Positions 60,181-64,000 of a DNA stretch of 64,000 bases are shown here, piece after piece. The DNA comes from Camarhynchus parvulus (Eukaryota > Chordata > Aves > Passeriformes > Thraupidae), in assembly GCF_901933205.1 (NCBI RefSeq), contig NC_044574.1:6842733-6906732 (forward strand). The letters run 5' to 3'. The notes beneath the pieces were generated by a model that ran no database searches, was not told the origin of the DNA, and was given only the letters and a program-made list of their open reading frames with translations. Positions within the stretch are counted from its first letter, which is position 1. Every line of letters begins with the position of its first letter. Position numbers and translations under genes: made by a program.

Positions 60181-63016
60181 TCAGGTAGGCATGATGTGAG
60201 CTTGTGAGGAACAACAAGCGCTATCTGCCAACGCTGGCAACACTCATCCTTCCTCTTAAGATGTTTAAACCTAATAAGACAAATAATTTATCTAATTTTT
60301 GATTGTATGAGGTCATCCTTACACAAAAAGAGATGGACAGACAATGTCTACCTGTTGCTTAACAAATGTTAACGAAAAATAGAGCTAAGGAAACAAAAGA
60401 AGAAAGGCTGTAGGCTGTTTAATACCTGTAAGATCTGGAATAAGACATTTCTAGTGGATGGAGAAACTAATTTTCCTGGTTTCCTGCTTTTTTCCCACAC
60501 ATAAGAAAAAATATGTGTGGAATCACTATTCTCCAACATTTTAAAACATAATTTACAATAACCAAGATGTTAGTTTCCTTGGCTGAATGCAGACATTGTC
60601 CTGCAATAGGGATAATTCTTCCCAGTTCCTCGGGCCACTCATAAATTTATTTCTTACTTGTTCAAAAAACCACTTATGATCACCTACATCCTCTGAGTTA
60701 ATGGTATCATTTTTTCTTGTTGTTTTCAGCTTATGTTATGATCTCTGAGACTATACTGGATTTAGGGATTTCAATTTGGTCTTTAGTGGCTCATATATAC
60801 CACAAATTTAATACACATCACTGGGCAAAGACTAAAAAAAAAACGTGCAGCTGAGGCTGGCATGTCTGTAAAAGCCCAGAGTGCTGTAGTACATTGGCAG
60901 GATAATCTGTCATGGCTAAGAATTATTATATTCATAAGTCTATACCACACAAACTGAATCCTCTGATCTAAATTAAATTACTCTGGTTTCATGGCAGTGC
61001 TACTTATATTGCATTACAGTCCATTATCCATAGCCTTGTTCTGGCCATAAGTGATGACAGATTCTAGTGCCTTACACAGTTATATTGGCCATTTGTTTTC
61101 AGTGCTAGAACAATAGGCACAAACAAGTCTCTTTTGTAAAGCTTTGGTACAGCTTGAACCACATATTCTGCTTTTCAATCAAACTTTTTTAAGATATCAG
61201 TCTTCTTTTTTCAACACTATTTCTTTTATCTTGCATGCCTGATCCTTAATCATTAAGATTTCACTAAGTCGTGACATGAGCAAACTTTTCCATCATCTTC
61301 TGCCCCCTTAATGCCAAAGTCCACAGTACTTCAATTATTTTAAATCACCAATTGTAGTTCACATTTTATTTAAGATATTAGCATGTCATGTTCTGACAGG
61401 GCAGAATGTTATAGGGTTTAGTGTTGGTTTCTCTTAAACACAGTAAACTGCATTTCTTGAACCCAGATCACCTAAAGCATCACTGGGATGGATGGTCCCA
61501 AGGGCATAAGCACTGTAGCACTGTGAGAGAAGCACTCCTGGCTCTTACACCAGCTCCCAGGGAAAAAATGGTGCAAATGAGCAGATTTTGGGTAAACTCC
61601 AGAGAAAATTTATTCCTAACTCCCCAGGCCTAGGCATTCAGTTAAGCTCTGGAAAAGAAACATAGCAAATAATGATGGAGAACGAGAAATGTAATTTTAA
61701 ATTTTTTTTTTAGATTCATATTATTTTAGTGCAAGAAGAGGTTTGTGATGCCTTGGGCAGTGTGGTAGTGGGGTGCCAGCAACAGGGGCAAGGGAACATC
61801 ATGCAGTAGTTGCACTTAGAAAAGAAACCACTGATTTCTAGGAACAGCACATTCCCCTGCTTTGGATGCTGTGCTGCTGTATGGGAATACCTAAATAATT
61901 CCCCTAAATACATTGACAAAACCTCTGCTGTCTAGCATCCAAACACAGACTTATCCTCCAAATATAAAAGAGAGATAAACCACAATCTGTTTGATTTTAA
62001 AACAGCAATTTAATAACTGCTGTAATAGTCTTTTTTTAGAGTTAAATCCAGACCACCATCCCTATTTGGGAAGCTCTGGGGCACGAGCTGCCTCTCCAGA
62101 GCTGGTTCCTTGGGAGCTGGAGCAACCACACTCCAGCTGCCTCAACAGAAATGCAGCTCCAGAAGTTCACAGTAGCTGCACTAATTTTTACCAGCTGAGG
62201 ACTTGAGCCTTTATCTCTTGTTTAGACTGCAGAACAGACATCAGGTTTCAGCAGCGTGAGTCTGCTCTAAACAAGGAGTTGATATTTTGGGTTCAGGGCT
62301 TGCTCATCTCAGGGAGCCTGATCTTCCCCGTGCTGCAGCAGTGTGGAGCCCTGGTGACAAATGACATCCAATACCTGGAGAAATGCTGCTGTGGCTGTGG
62401 GAAATAGAGTAGCTACCACATGGGTGCTACTGAAATGAAACTGGCCCCATGTGCCAGCTTTGCAAAAAAGAACACTTTGTTCCTGCCTGGCCTTGGCAAG
62501 CTTTTAACCCTGGCTAATTTAACATTAAAGCTACACTAGCTGCCTCAGATCCATATTGTTAAAGCCAGCTGGATATGCCAAAAACTACAAAGGGGAGCAA
62601 GCTTTTTGCCTACACAAATAATACTGACTGTCACTTTGTATCAGGACTTAATCCTGTTAATGAGCTGCATGCGGGGCAATTTCCCTGATTGAATATGTTT
62701 TTCAGAGCCCATTTCCACTCACTGTATTGCTTGCTGATAGCCATAAGGTATGGACTGCAATCTGGACTCCGCTCTCATTCAGCAGTTCAATATTCAGAGT
62801 GCCTTTTGCTCCCACATCCACTCAATCCTGTTATCTCTCCCACTGCCACAAGGAAATGCTGTTCCCATTCATTGCAGGCTTTCCAAGCTGTATTCAGATT
62901 TGCACCAGGCTGCATGTTCATCTTTTGAGATGTGTAAAGGATTTTGGGGAGGATTTTGGAACCTGGTTTCACACTGGTTCTGTTCTGTTGCACTGGATAT
63001 TGGAAATATCACAGGA
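60181..63016. other. Unique AT-rich sequence, no gene recognised
   Basis: No repeat family recognised. The block 62640-62960 is repeat-free and compositionally balanced. Frames up to 71 codons before 62700 show no domain. Confidence 0.5.
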
Positions 63017-63122
63017 TTTCATTCATTCATTCATTCATTCATTCATTCATTCATTCATTCATTCTTTCATTCTTTCATTCTTTCATTCTTTCATTCTTAT
63101 ATTCTTTCATTCTTTCATTCAT
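63017..63122. repeat. Compound (ATTC)n / (ATTCTTTC)n microsatellite
   Basis: About ten perfect ATTC units (63021-63060) lead into seven 8-bp units: four ATTCTTTC, one variant ATTCTTAT, then two more ATTCTTTC, ending ATTCATC. The 8-mer pattern suggests that one mutated unit was amplified as a higher-order repeat. HSFI-repeat frames over it are artefacts. Confidence 0.96.
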
Positions 63123-63165
63123 CAGCAATGAAAATTAAGTAAATTCCTTGGTTATTCCACTTCAG

Positions 63166-63213
63166 ATCCTAAGAACTCACATTGTCCTGCACAGAAACAG
63201 GCCCATGGATTGG
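63166..63213 (+). other. Candidate 48-bp exon
   Basis: TTCCTTGGTTATTCCACTTCAG lies upstream and ATTGG/GTAAGT downstream. Length 48 nt; two of three frames are open (frame 1: ILRTHIVLHRNRPMDW). It sits only 43 bp from a microsatellite. The weaker acceptor makes it less convincing than the other candidates. Confidence 0.15.
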
Positions 63214-63689
63214 GTAAGTTTAACACCTGATTATATATAACGATTAGTCCAGAAAACTAATTTATATTCATAAAAACCCTATTTTTATTTTTCATTTATG
63301 TTGGTTTAATTTGATCCTACTACAGTTTCATGGATGTAGAAGCAACAAGTTTTTCTTTGCCTCTGAAAACAAATGGCTGGATCCATTTCCCTACTTATGT
63401 TATATGAACATCCTTGGAAGGAAAAGAGAACTCCACCAGATGAGAAGATGCCACCTCAGCTCCCTGGAAACTGGGAGAGCAGCTGTGCCTGTATTGATCC
63501 TGCTTAGGATCCTGCAGTAGGCTGAATAGCTCTTTGCCCAAGTTTTGCTATGTGACATCCTGGCTCCTTTAGCTCCACTTGCTCTCCCACAAAGAAAGGG
63601 ATAGGAGAGGAGGCAGCCAGGATACTTATTTACCTGTCCTCTGAGTAAGAATCTATTATTTCAGGTAAAACATTTTGGGTTGATGACAG
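63214..63689. other. No gene or repeat recognised
   Basis: Unique sequence. A 69-codon plus frame (63311-63520) has no recognisable domain. Confidence 0.5.
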
Positions 63690-63793
63690 TTTTTGGGGTT
63701 TTTTTGTGGGTTTTTTTGTTTGTTTTTGGGTTTTTTTGTGTGCGTGGGTTTTTTGTTTTGTTTTTGTTTTGTTTGTTTTTTGTTGTTTTTTTT
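63690..63793. repeat. T/G low-complexity tract
   Basis: Over 100 bp consisting almost only of T and G, with runs GGGG and three GGG separated by T-rich loops in the first 60 bp, then GTTTT-type repeats. The four G runs could form a long-loop G-quadruplex. On the other strand it resembles a degraded A-rich retroposon tail. Confidence 0.85.
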
Positions 63794-64000
63794 GGACAAA
63801 GGAAAAATATAAAAACCTACCTATATTTTTCAATGGCTATGAATGTTAAGAAAATCATCAATCTTAGAAGAACTCACTTCTTTTCACTGCAAACCAGTTC
63901 TCCTGCTGAAAACCCTCTGAAGACAAGTGCTGGTTCTAGGCATGGGGCCTGCACACACCTAATGTCCCAGATCACTGCCACAAATCATTTGCTGCATGTT
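63794..64000. other. No feature recognised to the window end
   Basis: About 200 bp of unique sequence. Nothing supportable. Confidence 0.5.

Noticed and set aside
62727..63142. Plus-strand frames of 130-134 codons with HSFI repeats
   Set aside because: The repetitive part is the ATTC microsatellite and the remainder shows no domain.
1..64000. CRISPR arrays, operons, prophage, tRNA or rRNA genes
   Set aside because: No spaced direct repeats of CRISPR type, no tightly packed frames, and no recognisable tRNA or rRNA signature. The repeats are of vertebrate type.

Overview
The window looks like non-coding vertebrate DNA, most likely from a bird and probably a songbird. CR1 LINE fragments on both strands carry the bird-type 3' tail (variants of GATTCTATGA or TATTC units). 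A CR1 ORF2 remnant has a solo LTR inserted in it. CpG is scarce outside a few patches, A/T runs and microsatellites are common, and no reading frame looks like an intact gene. There are no prokaryotic features (operons, Shine-Dalgarno sites, CRISPR arrays) and I recognised no tRNA, rRNA or known microRNA. The organism call is inferred from repeat style, not from a database match.

Layout: 1-17.2 kb is mostly unique AT-rich sequence with an ancient CR1 piece (about 2.5 kb), a CR1 tail (12.4 kb) and a possible regulatory block (13.8-14.1 kb). At 17.2-19.0 kb there is a CR1 copy, a degenerate CR1 piece and two copies of a 180-bp sequence exactly 1170 bp apart. From 19 to 28.8 kb the sequence is again mostly unique. 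At 28.8-30.4 kb a CR1 ORF2 remnant is split by a 903-bp minus-strand solo LTR with a 5-bp target-site duplication. At 31.06-31.25 kb there is a perfect (TTCC)n array of about 47 units. At 32.06-33.64 kb a roughly 370-400 bp unit is duplicated on either side of a CR1. A CR1 at 37.2 kb precedes a CpG-richer block (38.4-39.0 kb) and a cluster of GATA and E-box motifs (39.15-39.4 kb). At 43.9-44.4 kb there is a CR1 tail beside an unrecognised open frame. At 50.07 kb there is a 31-bp near-perfect hairpin. At 51.6-51.8 kb a CR1 ends in 16 perfect ATTCC units. Further CR1 copies lie at 57.8 and 60.1 kb, and a compound ATTC/ATTCTTTC array at 63.0 kb.

No genes can be shown to work together here. The window could be an intergenic desert or a long intron. 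A few short segments have good splice signals on both sides and one open frame (best: 31895-31945 and 40362-40417, same strand and phase-compatible). They are listed as candidates only, because chance pseudo-exons of this kind are common in vertebrate introns. I found no clear undescribed biological system. The best leads are the hairpin at 50.07 kb, the unevenly conserved duplication at 32-33.6 kb, the candidate exons, and the CpG/GATA/E-box block at 38.4-39.4 kb.
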